Shown here: in pieces, positions 1-9,832 of the stretch | Position numbering within the stretch: the first letter of the stretch is position 1 | Layout of the letters: each line of letters starts with the position of its first letter | NCBI GenBank assembly: GCA_963836735.1 | Contig: CAWIKP010000025.1 | Span: 620,001-684,000, forward strand | Source: JACCXG01 sp963836735 | GTDB taxonomy: Bacteria > Acidobacteriota > Vicinamibacteria > Vicinamibacterales > 2-12-FULL-66-21 | Length of the DNA stretch: 64,000 bases | Direction of reading: 5' to 3' | Program-made: the position numbers and the translations under genes | The notes under the pieces: model-generated | Told to the model about the DNA's origin: nothing | Databases searched by the model: none | The model's input: only the letters and a program-made list of their open reading frames with translations

Positions 1-1058
<1,058 letters not shown>

Positions 1059-1061
1059 GAC

Positions 1062-1198
1062 AAATCCCAAGCTCCAAATCCCAAGCTCCAAGGAGCACGC
1101 AAATCCCAGAGGCTGCAAGCTCCGAACTCTCAAGATCTACGTGGGAGTTGAGCCTGGTGAGTGCGTTGTCTGGATTTGGGATTTGGAGCTTGGGATTT
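1062..1198. repeat. heptad-arm palindrome, flavour A (AAATCCC/AAGCTCC)
   Basis: The left arm (1062-1091) is a run of the 7-base units AAATCCC and AAGCTCC. The right arm (1171-1198) is its reverse complement, pairing over about 23 bases, with roughly 80 bases between. It sits between two convergent genes and could fold into a long hairpin in either transcript. Flavour-A copies also occur at 5477-5626 and 56571-56697. No terminator T-run follows either arm. Role unknown. Confidence 0.85.
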
Positions 1199-1205
1199 AA
1201 CGGCG

Positions 1206-4200
1206 TCAGAACCTGAACCGCACTCCAATCTGAAACGCCCGCGGCGCCAGCTGCGACGTCACGCGCCCGAAGTTCGTGCTGCTCATGTCCGTGGTCGGAT
1301 CCGCGAGGTTGACGCGGTTGAAGGCGTTGAACGCGTCGAGCCTCAACTCTCCTGACCACCGCTGCACCCGGAACTTCTTCGTCAGCGAGAGGCTCACGTC
1401 GATGTAGCCGGGTCCCCGGTATGCGTTGCGCGGCAGGTTGCCGTTCTCCCCCGGCGCCGGCAGCGGGAAGTCCGACACCTTGAAGATCCCGTTCAGGTAT
1501 TCGTCCTGGCTCCAGCCGCTCGTTTTGATCCCCGCGGCGGGAGCATTCGGCCGGTCACCGCCGTTGTTGTCGGCGTTCAGGTCGCCACGCGGGTAGGTCC
1601 CACCGGTCGTGATGCTGATCGGGTATCCGCTCTGCAGGATGGCCGACCCTGCGAGCTGCCAGCCACCGAGCAGCGTTTGAGTCAGGCCGGAGCCGTTCCG
1701 GAAGAATGGCAGCTCCCAAAGCCCGACGACCGAGAGCTTGTGCGTGGCGTCGTACCCCGCGACCGCGCGGTCGGCCTGGATGTCGTCGGCATCCTGATAC
1801 GCCGTGGTGCCGACGGCGAGATCGGCGTCGTCCATGGCTTTGCCGAACGTGTAGGCCCCCTGCAGCATGTAACCCTGCTGGAAGTTGCGCTTCAGCCCGA
1901 CCGTGCCCCCGTGAAAGTCGGACTTCGACGTCGACGTCACCATCGTGATCGATCCGAAGCTCGGGTTGATGCCGTCGAACCGGCCGTCGAGCAGATCGCC
2001 GCGGAAGCGGTTGACGTTGTAGGCGTTGTGAAGGTTCCGGCCGGCCGAGCCCATGTAGTTGGCGTCGGCGACGATGCCCCACCCGAGCTCGCGCTGAACG
2101 CCGGCGAACCAGTTGTGCACCAGGGGGCTGACCAGGTTGGGATCGACGGTGGTGAGGTTGACCCGCGCCCCGATGACGCCGTTACGCGGATCGAGGCCGA
2201 CCTGCAGCGCGGGATCGACCGGATAGCCCAGGTAGGGCTTCGAAGGATCCCCGAGGCTGTAGGTGAACGCCGTCCCGAAGAACTGCCCGAGGACGACCGA
2301 GGCCCGGAGCGGCGGGCTGTGTCGGTAGTTCTCGGTGGGCAGGTTCATGAGCCGATCGAACGCGAGCCCGTAGCCGCCGCGCACGGACGTGCGGCCGTCG
2401 CCGCGGGGATCCCACGCGAACCCGAGCCGCGGCGCGAGGTTGTTGTTGTCGGTCGGGTAGAACTTGTCCACGAAGTCCACACGCGCCGACGCGAGTTGCT
2501 CCCGGCCGCTGGCGCCAGGCCCGTAAATGAGGTTCCTGAGCCCGTCGTCGCTGTCCTTGAACGTGCCGTAATTCTCGTACCGCACGCCGGCGTTGATGGT
2601 GAAGTTCTGCGTCAGCTTCCAGTCGTCGTTGATGAAGAACGCCCACTCGGTCTGCGTCAGCTCCGAGTACGCGGTCACCGGCTCGCCGGTTCTGGGATCG
2701 ACGTAGCGGGTCATCTGGATCGACTCGTCGTCGGCGAAGTTGAGGAGGCTCGTGAACGAGTAGGCGGGAATGTAGTTGTTGGTGTTGGTTGCCGAGCCGT
2801 ACATCTGCCGCAGCTCGCCGCCCATCTTGAGCATGTGGCTCGACGCGACCCACGTGAAGATGTCCTTGAAGTGCCAGTTGGTCTGCCACCAGCCGTTCGG
2901 ATATCCCGACTGTCCGAATCCCGTCGCGCCGGTGATGGTGATGCCGGGAATCTCGAGATGTTCCGGGGTGTCGGGCAAGCCGACCAGCCGCATCACGCCG
3001 CCGCGAAACTCATTGAGCTTCGAGGAGTTGAAGGTGTGCGTGTAGTTCACGTTGCCGAACGTCGTCCAGTTGGGGGTGGGCCGGTTGAAGGCCGGCCGGA
3101 TCCCGCCGGTCACGGCGTACGACCGGGTGCGATAGAAGTTGCCATACAGGCGATCCCGTCCGGGCTTCAACTCGTAATCGACCCGGGCGCTGAACTGATC
3201 GCCATCGCGCCAGCCCTCCGGAACGAAGAACGCGGTGCCGATATCGAGGATGCCGTCATTCGGGCCCACGACGTTGGCGCCGGGTGCCGGGCTGCCGAGG
3301 TCGCGGAAGTTCGAGGTCGGATTGACCGCTGGAGCGAACTCCCTCAGGAGGCGCGCCGCGATGCTGTTCGGCCGCGTCTGCTGGATGAAGTTGCGGAACT
3401 CGGGGGTCTCGACGGTGAAGGTCGAGCCGCGCGCCCCAGTCTGCCGCAGCCCCTCGTATGACGTGAAGAAGAACAGGCGATTGCGCGCGATCGGCCCGCC
3501 CAGGCTGTATCCGAACTGGTTCTTGCTGAATTCCGGGACCGAGGTCTCGAACACGTTCTTCGCCGAGAGCTGGTTGCCAGTGAAGTAGTACGAGCCGCTG
3601 CCGCGGAACTCGTTGGTGCCGCCCTTGGTAATCACCTGGATCTGCGCGCCCGGGTTGCGTCCATCCACGGCGGAGAAGTTGTTGGACACCACCCGCACCT
3701 CTTCGACCGACTCGGTGTTGGGCGTCAGGTTGGTGATGCCGCCGCGCGCCACGCCGTTGGTGCTGGTGTCGTCGACCGTGAAATTGTTGGCCTCGTCTCG
3801 CTGACCACTTGCGTTGATCCTGGGCGCGGACTCGCCGGCGAACGAATCGTCGGCGCCGCCACCGCCGCTGATCGACGCGGAGAATCCCCGGCCGGTGACG
3901 CCGGGCTGCAGCGCGAGCAGGTTGTAGAGATTCCTGCCGCTCAGCGGCATCTCCTGCAGCAGCGTGCGATCCACCCGACCCGAGACGCGCCCCTGCTCGG
4001 TCTCGACGAGCGGCGCGCGCGACTCGACTGTCACGGTCTCCGCCACGCCCGAGACCTCCAGCGTGAAGTCCAGCCGCACCGTCTCGCTGATCCCGACCTT
4101 CAGGTTCTGCCGCTGGGCCTTGAGAAACCCTGCCTTCTCGACCTCGACGGTATACACACCAGCCCCGAGGCTGGGGACACGATAGACGCCGTCCGCGGAG

Positions 4201-4388
4201 GTCGTAGCCTCGCGCGTGACGCCGGTCGTCACGTGGGTGACCCGCACCGTCGCACTGGGCACGAAGGCCTGCTGCGAGTCGGTAATGGTGCCCTGGAGCG
4301 CGCTGCTGAACTGTGCGGCCGCGGGGAGCGGCGTCAGCAGGACGACGAACAGCAACGATGCCAGCCTCAGAGACCTAACAGTGGTCAT
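1206..4388 (-). CDS. TonB-dependent receptor with carboxypeptidase-like N-terminal domain
   Basis: An outer-membrane receptor of about 1060 residues, uninterrupted. The start at 4388 is chosen because AAAGGAGG lies 5 bases upstream and a clean signal peptide follows (MTTVRSLRLASLLFVVLL, ending near AAAQ). Residues of roughly 30-115 form a CarboxypepD_reg-like domain (LQGTITDSQQAFVPSATVRV). A plug domain follows with LVETEQGRVSGRVDR and the QIQVITKGGTNEFRGSG stretch, then a large beta-barrel ending in the aromatic residue typical of outer-membrane proteins (GVRFRF). The type is that of Oar-like receptors abundant in Acidobacteriota. Ligand unknown. The upstream neighbours, an epimerase and a permease on the same strand, hint at a carbohydrate. 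Confidence 0.93.
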   Translation of the reverse strand: MTTVRSLRLASLLFVVLLTPLPAAAQFSSALQGTITDSQQAFVPSATVRVTHVTTGVTREATTSADGVYRVPSLGAGVYTVEVEKAGFLKAQRQNLKVGISETVRLDFTLEVSGVAETVTVESRAPLVETEQGRVSGRVDRTLLQEMPLSGRNLYNLLALQPGVTGRGFSASISGGGGADDSFAGESAPRINASGQRDEANNFTVDDTSTNGVARGGITNLTPNTESVEEVRVVSNNFSAVDGRNPGAQIQVITKGGTNEFRGSGSYYFTGNQLSAKNVFETSVPEFSKNQFGYSLGGPIARNRLFFFTSYEGLRQTGARGSTFTVETPEFRNFIQQTRPNSIAARLLREFAPAVNPTSNFRDLGSPAPGANVVGPNDGILDIGTAFFVPEGWRDGDQFSARVDYELKPGRDRLYGNFYRTRSYAVTGGIRPAFNRPTPNWTTFGNVNYTHTFNSSKLNEFRGGVMRLVGLPDTPEHLEIPGITITGATGFGQSGYPNGWWQTNWHFKDIFTWVASSHMLKMGGELRQMYGSATNTNNYIPAYSFTSLLNFADDESIQMTRYVDPRTGEPVTAYSELTQTEWAFFINDDWKLTQNFTINAGVRYENYGTFKDSDDGLRNLIYGPGASGREQLASARVDFVDKFYPTDNNNLAPRLGFAWDPRGDGRTSVRGGYGLAFDRLMNLPTENYRHSPPLRASVVLGQFFGTAFTYSLGDPSKPYLGYPVDPALQVGLDPRNGVIGARVNLTTVDPNLVSPLVHNWFAGVQRELGWGIVADANYMGSAGRNLHNAYNVNRFRGDLLDGRFDGINPSFGSITMVTSTSKSDFHGGTVGLKRNFQQGYMLQGAYTFGKAMDDADLAVGTTAYQDADDIQADRAVAGYDATHKLSVVGLWELPFFRNGSGLTQTLLGGWQLAGSAILQSGYPISITTGGTYPRGDLNADNNGGDRPNAPAAGIKTSGWSQDEYLNGIFKVSDFPLPAPGENGNLPRNAYRGPGYIDVSLSLTKKFRVQRWSGELRLDAFNAFNRVNLADPTTDMSSTNFGRVTSQLAPRAFQIGVRFRF

Positions 4389-4500
4389 CGGACCTCCTTT
4401 GGCGGGGGTAACCGGCGCTCGAACCGGTCCCACATCTGCGAGCAGGGGGACTATAGCGCCGCGCCGGAGGCTGGGACGAAATTTATTTGGCGCGGCGTGT

Positions 4501-4584
4501 CAACCCCAACTTCCAACTTCCAACTTCCAAGTTGGTCTCTTCGAAGAGACTCGCCTTGGGAATTGGAGGTTGGGAGTTGGGAGT
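4501..4584. repeat. heptad-arm palindrome, flavour B (CCAACTT)
   Basis: The left arm (4501-4533) has four near copies of the 7-base unit CCAACTT. The right arm (4554-4584) is the inverse. The centre is itself a perfect hairpin, GTCTCT-TCGA-AGAGAC, at 4534-4549. The element fills the gap between the epimerase gene end and the receptor's promoter region. A related copy lies at 27937-28084. Confidence 0.85.
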
Positions 4585-4597
4585 TATCGAGCGCGGC

Positions 4598-5446
4598 TTA
4601 CCCGAGCAGGCCGCGCAGGAACGTGAGCCCGTTCTCCGCGAGGGCATCCTGGGACGACTCGAACGAGCGCCAGATCGCCGCTGCGCGGGCAATCGTCTTG
4701 ACCTTGCTGGTGAACGACTCGATCACGACGGGGCCGTCGTAGCCCGCATCCCTGACCGCGGCCGCGACTTCCTTCCACGGCACATGTCCCGAGCCTGGTG
4801 CGCCGCGATCGTTCTCGCAGCCGTGGAGGTGCTTCAGCCGTTTCCCTGCGGCGCGGATGGCGTCCCCGACCGACTTCTCCTCGATGTTCATGTGGAACGT
4901 GTCGAGCAGGATGCCGCAGGCCGGACTGTCCACCCGATCGACGACCTCTATCGCCTGTTGCGAGAGGTTCAGGAAGCTGGTCTCGAACCGGTTGAGGGGC
5001 TCGACGCACAGGACGACGCCGCTGTCGCGCGCGTGCGCCGACAGCTTCTTCAGTTGATCGACCAGCAGATCGGTGTCCCGCTTCCGCTCGTCCCCGGTCT
5101 GCTGCCAGGTACGCCCGACGGCGCTGTAAAGCGGCCCGACCACGTTCTTCGCCCCGAGCGTGCCGGCCGCGTCGATGCAGTGGCGGACGTAGTCCATCCC
5201 GTTCTGCCGGATGCTGCCGTCCTCATGAATCAGGTCGCGATCCGGCCCCATCGCCGCGCACACGCTCACCGCGAGCCCGTTGTCCTTCGCCACCGTCGCC
5301 GCGCGCGTGTAGTCCAGATCGCTCGTGCTCTCGATGCCGAACTCGAACAGGTCGAACCCCATCTTCTTGACCTTCGGCGCGAGCTCCTCGAACGCCTGCG
5401 TATTCACCGGCGACGTCCAGACCCAGCCATTAACTCCGAATTGCAT
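4598..5446 (-). CDS. sugar phosphate isomerase/epimerase (TIM barrel, tagatose-3-epimerase type)
   Basis: A complete 282-residue TIM-barrel protein of the xylose-isomerase-like superfamily. It shows the metal and catalytic pattern of D-tagatose/D-psicose 3-epimerases: Glu149 in CVEPLNRFE, Asp182 in LLDTFHMN, His208 in HLHGCENDRG and Glu243 in VVIESF. I start it at 5446 (MQFGVNGWVW). The 26 extra in-frame residues upstream translate a palindromic repeat and are unlikely to be real. The next gene upstream encodes an MFS permease on the same strand, which is consistent with import followed by isomerisation of a ketose or keto-polyol. Exact substrate is not visible. Confidence 0.9.
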   Translation of the reverse strand: MQFGVNGWVWTSPVNTQAFEELAPKVKKMGFDLFEFGIESTSDLDYTRAATVAKDNGLAVSVCAAMGPDRDLIHEDGSIRQNGMDYVRHCIDAAGTLGAKNVVGPLYSAVGRTWQQTGDERKRDTDLLVDQLKKLSAHARDSGVVLCVEPLNRFETSFLNLSQQAIEVVDRVDSPACGILLDTFHMNIEEKSVGDAIRAAGKRLKHLHGCENDRGAPGSGHVPWKEVAAAVRDAGYDGPVVIESFTSKVKTIARAAAIWRSFESSQDALAENGLTFLRGLLG

Positions 5447-5475
5447 CTTCGCTTGTTCCTTGTATTGGTTCACTG

Positions 5476-7240
5476 TCAAATCCCAAGCGCCAAATCCCAA
5501 GCTCCAACCACTCCCAACTGCCAAATCCCAAACGAACGCCCAAGCTCAACTCCCAATCCCACCTGGGAACGTTGGGAGTTGGAAGTTGGGAGTGGTCGGT
5601 GTTGGGGTTTGGCGCTTGGGATTTGTCGATGCTTCCCCTCTATATGCACCGCGCGATACCCGCCGATGCTCTTGAAGTAGAAGAACAGCCCGATGTAGAT
5701 GAGGGCCATCGCCAGGGGGATGAACGAATCCGCCTTGAGCGTCTCGCGGTCGCCAACGATGCTGGCTTCGACGACCGTCTGCTGCTCGGGCGTCTTCGGC
5801 TTCGCCTGCTGTGCGGCCGACAGCTTCGTGCCGTCGAGGCCGTGCACCTCTTCGAGGAACAGGAACTTGCTGGGCGTCGGCGCCTTGTACCTGCTCGTAG
5901 ATGGCCGGCGCGGTCGTCTGCAGGTGCTCCGCGGTATAGCGATCCTTGGCGTAGCCGAGGCCCGGACCGCCGAGCAGGCCCGCCGACATCATGCCGATGC
6001 CGCCCATGATCGACATCGCCACCGCACCGGTCCGCGGGAACCGATCGCCGACCACCGCCAGCATCGTCGGCCAGAAGAACGTCTTGCCGACCGCGTAGAC
6101 GGCCAGCGCCATCATCGCCCCCGCGAAGGTGTCGATGCCGCTGACCAGCCGGAGGCCGATCACCGCCAGCGATGCACAGATCAACAGCAGGCCGATCGGC
6201 GAGATCTTCAGATGCCGTTCGATGAAGTCTGCACAGAACCGCAGCGAGAACATCAGGAACGACGTGAAGACGAAGAGGATTTTGCCCTCCGCCGGGGTCA
6301 GGATGTTGCCAGTGATGTTCTGGATCCAGCCATCGGTGCCGAGCTCGACGGCGCCAATGAGCAAGTGGGCGATGAAGAGCACGAACAGCAGGATCGCGCC
6401 CACGGAGAAATTGGTCTTGACCCCGACGATTAACAGCAGCCCGAGCGCAACCGCCCAGCAGAGCGTGTTCCAGGTGGTGGACGTGAAGAAAGTACTGCCG
6501 GTGAAGAATCCGAGGATGCCGCCGAGCTGATCCTTGAAGAACAGGCCGACGAGGAAGCACGCGACCAGGGAGCCGAGAATGCCGACGTCGCGCATCATCT
6601 CGCCGACGCTCAGGCCCTTCTGCGACGCCTCCGACTTCGGGAAGTGCTGGCCCATGAAGGCGAGGCCGTAGAGAGCCGTGGGCACCAGGAACAGCCCGAG
6701 CTGGATCTTCCAGCTGACATGCATCCCGTCGCCGAGGATCCACCCGATCAGGCCGCCGACCACCAGGCCTGCAGGCCAGCTCGCATGCAGCATGTTCAGG
6801 TAGTGGGTGCGGTTACTCGGGAACAGCGTCGAGACGAGCGGGTTCGCGACGGCTTCGAGCGTGCCGTTCGCGAGAGCGAACACGAACGTGCCTATGTAGA
6901 GAAACAGGTAGGCAGTGGACTGCGCCTGCCCCTTGGTGGCGGCGAACGTGATGAACGCCGACAGCACGTGGAACAGGAAGGCGGCGACGACGAGCTTGCC
7001 GTAGCCGATCTTGTCGACCACGATGCCGCCGATGATGATGCCGAAGCAGAAGCCGGTGAACCCGGCGCCGCCGATCGCGCCGAGCTGCGCGCCGGTGAAC
7101 CCGAAGTCGGCAGCCCAGTTGAACAGGATGCCGCCGCGGACGCCCGCGCCTATCGCCGCTGCGAAGATGGCGAGCGAGCCCGCCCACAACAGCCGCATGG
7201 CATTCGACGCGATCGCGTCGGTGGTCACAGTCTTGGTCAT
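5476..7240 (-). CDS. MFS sugar transporter (frameshift near 5895)
   Basis: An inner-membrane permease of the major facilitator superfamily. The protein starts MTKTVTTDAIASNAMRLL at 7240 and shows about 12 hydrophobic segments, with a loop typical of FucP/nucleoside-symporter-like carriers (YGKLVVAAFLFHVLSAF; ANGTLEAVANPLVSTLFP). The frame breaks near 5895, after IYEQV. The rest (YKAPTPSKFLFLEEVHG...) is in another frame and includes the final membrane helix FIPLAMALIYIGLFFYF. After GGYRAVHIEGKHRQ the frame has no stop and runs through the palindrome at 5477-5626 to a stop at 5476, giving a repeat-encoded tail. The true end may be earlier if a further indel is present. Confidence 0.85.
5477..5626. 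repeat. heptad-arm palindrome, mixed flavours A and B
   Basis: The left arm (5477-5563) combines AAATCCC/AAGCGCC units with CCAACT units. The right arm (5570-5626) is the inverse. The two arms can pair over most of their length. The element overlaps the reading frame that forms the last 40-50 residues of the MFS permease gene, and it also lies just before the start of the epimerase gene, so one copy touches both genes. Confidence 0.85.
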
Positions 7241-7288
7241 GGGGCCTCTGTCGCTCCTGGTCTAGAAAGAAGATGAAGTGAAGCCGGC

Positions 7289-8713
7289 CTATCGGCTGGT
7301 TGCCCTCGTTCGGGGGCCTTTAGTGAGGTTCTCTGCCAGAAACAGCCCGCTCTTCCCCGCGCACACCACATCGAGATCACCGTCGCCGTCGATGTCGACG
7401 ACCGGAATCTGCATGCCGCCGCCCATGCGGCCGCCAAACTCAATCAGATGACGGATCCATTCGACTGGTCGCGCCGTAGCCGCCGGTTGGTCGCTGGCGG
7501 CGGACGCGGACCGCACCGGAGATCCCGTCGCTTCAATTGGCCTGACCTCGTACCAATAAACGCCGAGGGGCTCACGTTCGCCGGGATCCGATCCGTTATG
7601 TGCCATGAAGCGCTTGCCGGTCACGAGATCCAGCCTGCCGTCGCCGTTGAGGTCGACCAGTGTCGACGCGTGGCCCTGTGACCACGCATTGTCGATCATG
7701 CGCTTCGTCCACTTCCCGTCCGACCCCTGCTCGAACCAGAACACGCCGAAGTCGTGGCCAGCTGCAGTCACGACGTCGTTCCTGCCGTCGCCGTTGACAT
7801 CGAGCACGTGCATGAAGCCGAGCTCGGCGGTCCGTGGCGGCGCTGAAGGATTGGCTGCGGCAGCGGCGCCGCCTGCCGGCTCGCGTGGCGTGATCGGGCC
7901 GTTCACCGACTCCCATGCGGCGTGATAGGTCCAGTTGCCCGGGGCCCGCGGATCCGCCGGCGCTTCGAGCCACCCGCGCGGCGTCAGGATGTCGTTCCGG
8001 CCGTCCTTGTTGACGTCGCCCGCGCCGATGCCGTGGCCGTAGCTCTGATCGCTGACGACGTGCTTGATCCAGGAGCCAGTAGCTGAAGCCCCCGACCCTG
8101 CCGAACCTGCCGCCGAGCCCCCAGCCCCGAGCCCCGAGCCCCGGCTCTTATTGACTTCGTACCACGACTGCCCGGTGCCGTTCTCCTGCGCCACGATCTC
8201 CTGCGCCTTGCCGTCGTTGTCGAGGTCGGCAAGGATCGCGAACTCGATATTGAAGCCGGCATTGATCGGCGACTCGACCCAGGGCCCCTGCCCCTTGCCC
8301 GGGTTGCGGAACCAGGAGATCTTCTTCGCGAACCAGGTCACCGAGGCGATGTCGACGAAGCCGTCGCCGTCGACGTCGACCGGCAGGTCGCTGAAGTTGT
8401 CGATGTAGTTGCCCGAGAAGCCGAGCTCCCGGAAGGGGTGCTTCGTCCACACCGGGGCCCCCGCCGCGCGTTCTGTGCGCGGTGGGGTGGAGGTCGGCGC
8501 TTCGTACCAGTTTTCCCCGGACACGATGTCGAGGCGGCCATCCTTGTTGATGTCCGCGACGGCCGCGGTCTCGTTCGCGCCGCCGTCGAGCATCTGCGTC
8601 CGGAACGGAATGTCCGGCGGGCGCGGGGCTCCCAGCGATTGGGCCGTGGCGACACCAAGAACGGCAATCACCAGGACCAGCGGAGCTTTCAGGATGGTGG
8701 GGTTCTGTGTCAT
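7289..8713 (-). CDS. secreted FG-GAP/VCBS-repeat protein
   Basis: A complete protein of 474 residues. I start at 8713 (MTQNPTILKAPLVLVIAVLG) because a signal peptide begins there; the in-frame upstream residues are Arg-rich and unlikely. The mature part has repeated calcium-binding-type motifs of the form D-x-D/N-x-DG-x-x-D (ADINKDGRLDIV, DVDGDGFVDIA, DLDNDGKAQEIV, DVNKDGRNDIL, DLNGDGRLDLV, DIDGDGDLDVV), as in integrin-alpha-like FG-GAP propellers. Such proteins are secreted in Acidobacteriota and Planctomycetota; function is usually unknown. A low-complexity Gly/Ser/Ala insert near residues 190-210 is made of a heptad repeat (see 8085-8148). Confidence 0.88.
   Translation of the reverse strand: MTQNPTILKAPLVLVIAVLGVATAQSLGAPRPPDIPFRTQMLDGGANETAAVADINKDGRLDIVSGENWYEAPTSTPPRTERAAGAPVWTKHPFRELGFSGNYIDNFSDLPVDVDGDGFVDIASVTWFAKKISWFRNPGKGQGPWVESPINAGFNIEFAILADLDNDGKAQEIVAQENGTGQSWYEVNKSRGSGLGAGGSAAGSAGSGASATGSWIKHVVSDQSYGHGIGAGDVNKDGRNDILTPRGWLEAPADPRAPGNWTYHAAWESVNGPITPREPAGGAAAAANPSAPPRTAELGFMHVLDVNGDGRNDVVTAAGHDFGVFWFEQGSDGKWTKRMIDNAWSQGHASTLVDLNGDGRLDLVTGKRFMAHNGSDPGEREPLGVYWYEVRPIEATGSPVRSASAASDQPAATARPVEWIRHLIEFGGRMGGGMQIPVVDIDGDGDLDVVCAGKSGLFLAENLTKGPRTRATSR
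8085..8148. repeat. heptad repeat run, flavour D, inside a coding sequence
   Basis: About nine near copies of the unit GAGCCCC/CCGAGCC. This is the same flavour as the palindrome at 13186-13316, but only one arm is present. It is in frame within the FG-GAP protein and encodes the insert RGSGLGAGGSAAGSAGSG between two propeller blades, so the repeat family can enter coding sequence without breaking it. Confidence 0.75.
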
Positions 8714-8817
8714 CGGCGATGGGGCGCGGCCGGCAATTATACGCGGAAAGGCGCGAGCGAAACCGGTTTCGGTCCCGTCTCGCGGCCAGCGCAAAACCAA
8801 ACATGAGTTCAAAGAGT

Positions 8818-8871
8818 TCAGGAGGGTCTTTCTCGAGAATCAGAAGCCTCCTGATCTCCTATCCTCCTGTT
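8818..8871. repeat. short palindrome with AGGAG-type units
   Basis: TCAGGAGG at 8818-8825 can pair with CCTCCTGA at 8847-8854, followed by further CTCCTAT/CCTCCTG units to 8871. It lies between the VWA gene and the FG-GAP gene and resembles the other heptad palindromes at a smaller scale. The first arm is weak, so membership in the family is tentative. Confidence 0.5.
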
Positions 8872-8882
8872 ACTAGGCCACT

Positions 8883-9827
8883 TCAGCCGACCCACTTCGG
8901 CGCCCGGACCTTCAGCCCGCGGCGCTTCACCGTCACCTCGACCTTCTCCGCCGGCTTCGCCGCCTGCGGCCGCGCGTAGGTGACCACGAGCTGGTCGCGC
9001 AGCTCGTAGGCGATCTCCGACAGCCGCTTCGGGATGCCCGTCGCCTGGCCGACCTGTTCGAGCCGCCCGCCCGATCGCCGCGTCGCTTCGGCGAAGACGG
9101 TGCTGCGCGCGATGGTTTCGTCGAGCGCCTCGTGAATGGAATCCGTGGGCCGCTGATTCCACGACGTCATCGTCTTCATGCCCGGCTTGCCGACGCTGAC
9201 CACGTGCACGATCGCGCCGCTCCGGCGCACGTCCTCGAGCACGTTCCCGGGCGCCACACTGCTGTACTCCTTGCCCTCGAGCGCGAGTACGACGATCACG
9301 GGGCGCCCCGCTTCGCGGCGGATCAGCGTCCGTGCCGATTCCTGGATGGCATCGAGCAGATAGCCCCCGGTCGTCGTCCTGGTGACGAGACGGTTGACCC
9401 CGTTCTGGAGGGCGCCACGATCGGACGTGAAGTCGACCAGCACCGTGTTCTGCTTCGCGGTCGTCACGAGGGCGATCTCGGCGACGCCTTGAACGATGCG
9501 GATGAAGCTCGCGACCCCCTCGCGAATGTCCCGGATGCCCGGCCCCGAATCATCGATCAGCAGCACGACTTGCATCGGCTCGGTGGCCGGACGGACATCG
9601 AACACGGTGCGGGCGGTACCGTCTTCCTTGACCGTGACCTCCTCCGGGGTCAGGTCACGCGGTGCAGCCCCCTTGTCGTCGGTGGCGGTGATGTAGACGT
9701 TCTTCGCGATCCCTTCGCGCACTGCAGTCTGTGCCGGCGTCTGCGCGACGCCGGCGCTGCCGGCGCCGATTACGAGAGCAGCGCCGGCCACCCAGGATGC
9801 GCGATCGATCCAGCAGGACCGCGGCAT
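8883..9827 (-). CDS. secreted VWA-domain protein
   Basis: A 314-residue protein starting MPRSCWIDRASWVAGAALV with a signal peptide ending near VAQT. A short N-terminal beta domain (VYITATDDKGAAPRDL) precedes a von Willebrand A-like domain. Its metal site is degenerate: VVLLIDDSGPG in place of DxSxS. The C-terminal end returns to beta structure (YARPQAAKPAEKVEVTVKRR). This is the VWFA-related domain architecture seen in many copies in Acidobacteriota. The start is 6 bases after the stop of the propeller gene, so it is co-transcribed with it. A paralogue lies at 31846-32751. Function unknown, probably protein-protein interaction in the periplasm. Confidence 0.85.
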   Translation of the reverse strand: MPRSCWIDRASWVAGAALVIGAGSAGVAQTPAQTAVREGIAKNVYITATDDKGAAPRDLTPEEVTVKEDGTARTVFDVRPATEPMQVVLLIDDSGPGIRDIREGVASFIRIVQGVAEIALVTTAKQNTVLVDFTSDRGALQNGVNRLVTRTTTGGYLLDAIQESARTLIRREAGRPVIVVLALEGKEYSSVAPGNVLEDVRRSGAIVHVVSVGKPGMKTMTSWNQRPTDSIHEALDETIARSTVFAEATRRSGGRLEQVGQATGIPKRLSEIAYELRDQLVVTYARPQAAKPAEKVEVTVKRRGLKVRAPKWVG

Positions 9828-9832
9828 GCGCT

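Noticed and set aside
1677..3461. A long plus-strand reading frame (594 codons) opposite the TonB receptor
   Set aside because: Its composition is that of an antisense shadow in GC-rich DNA; it has no recognisable domain and the opposite strand has a full receptor. Similar shadows elsewhere were left out.
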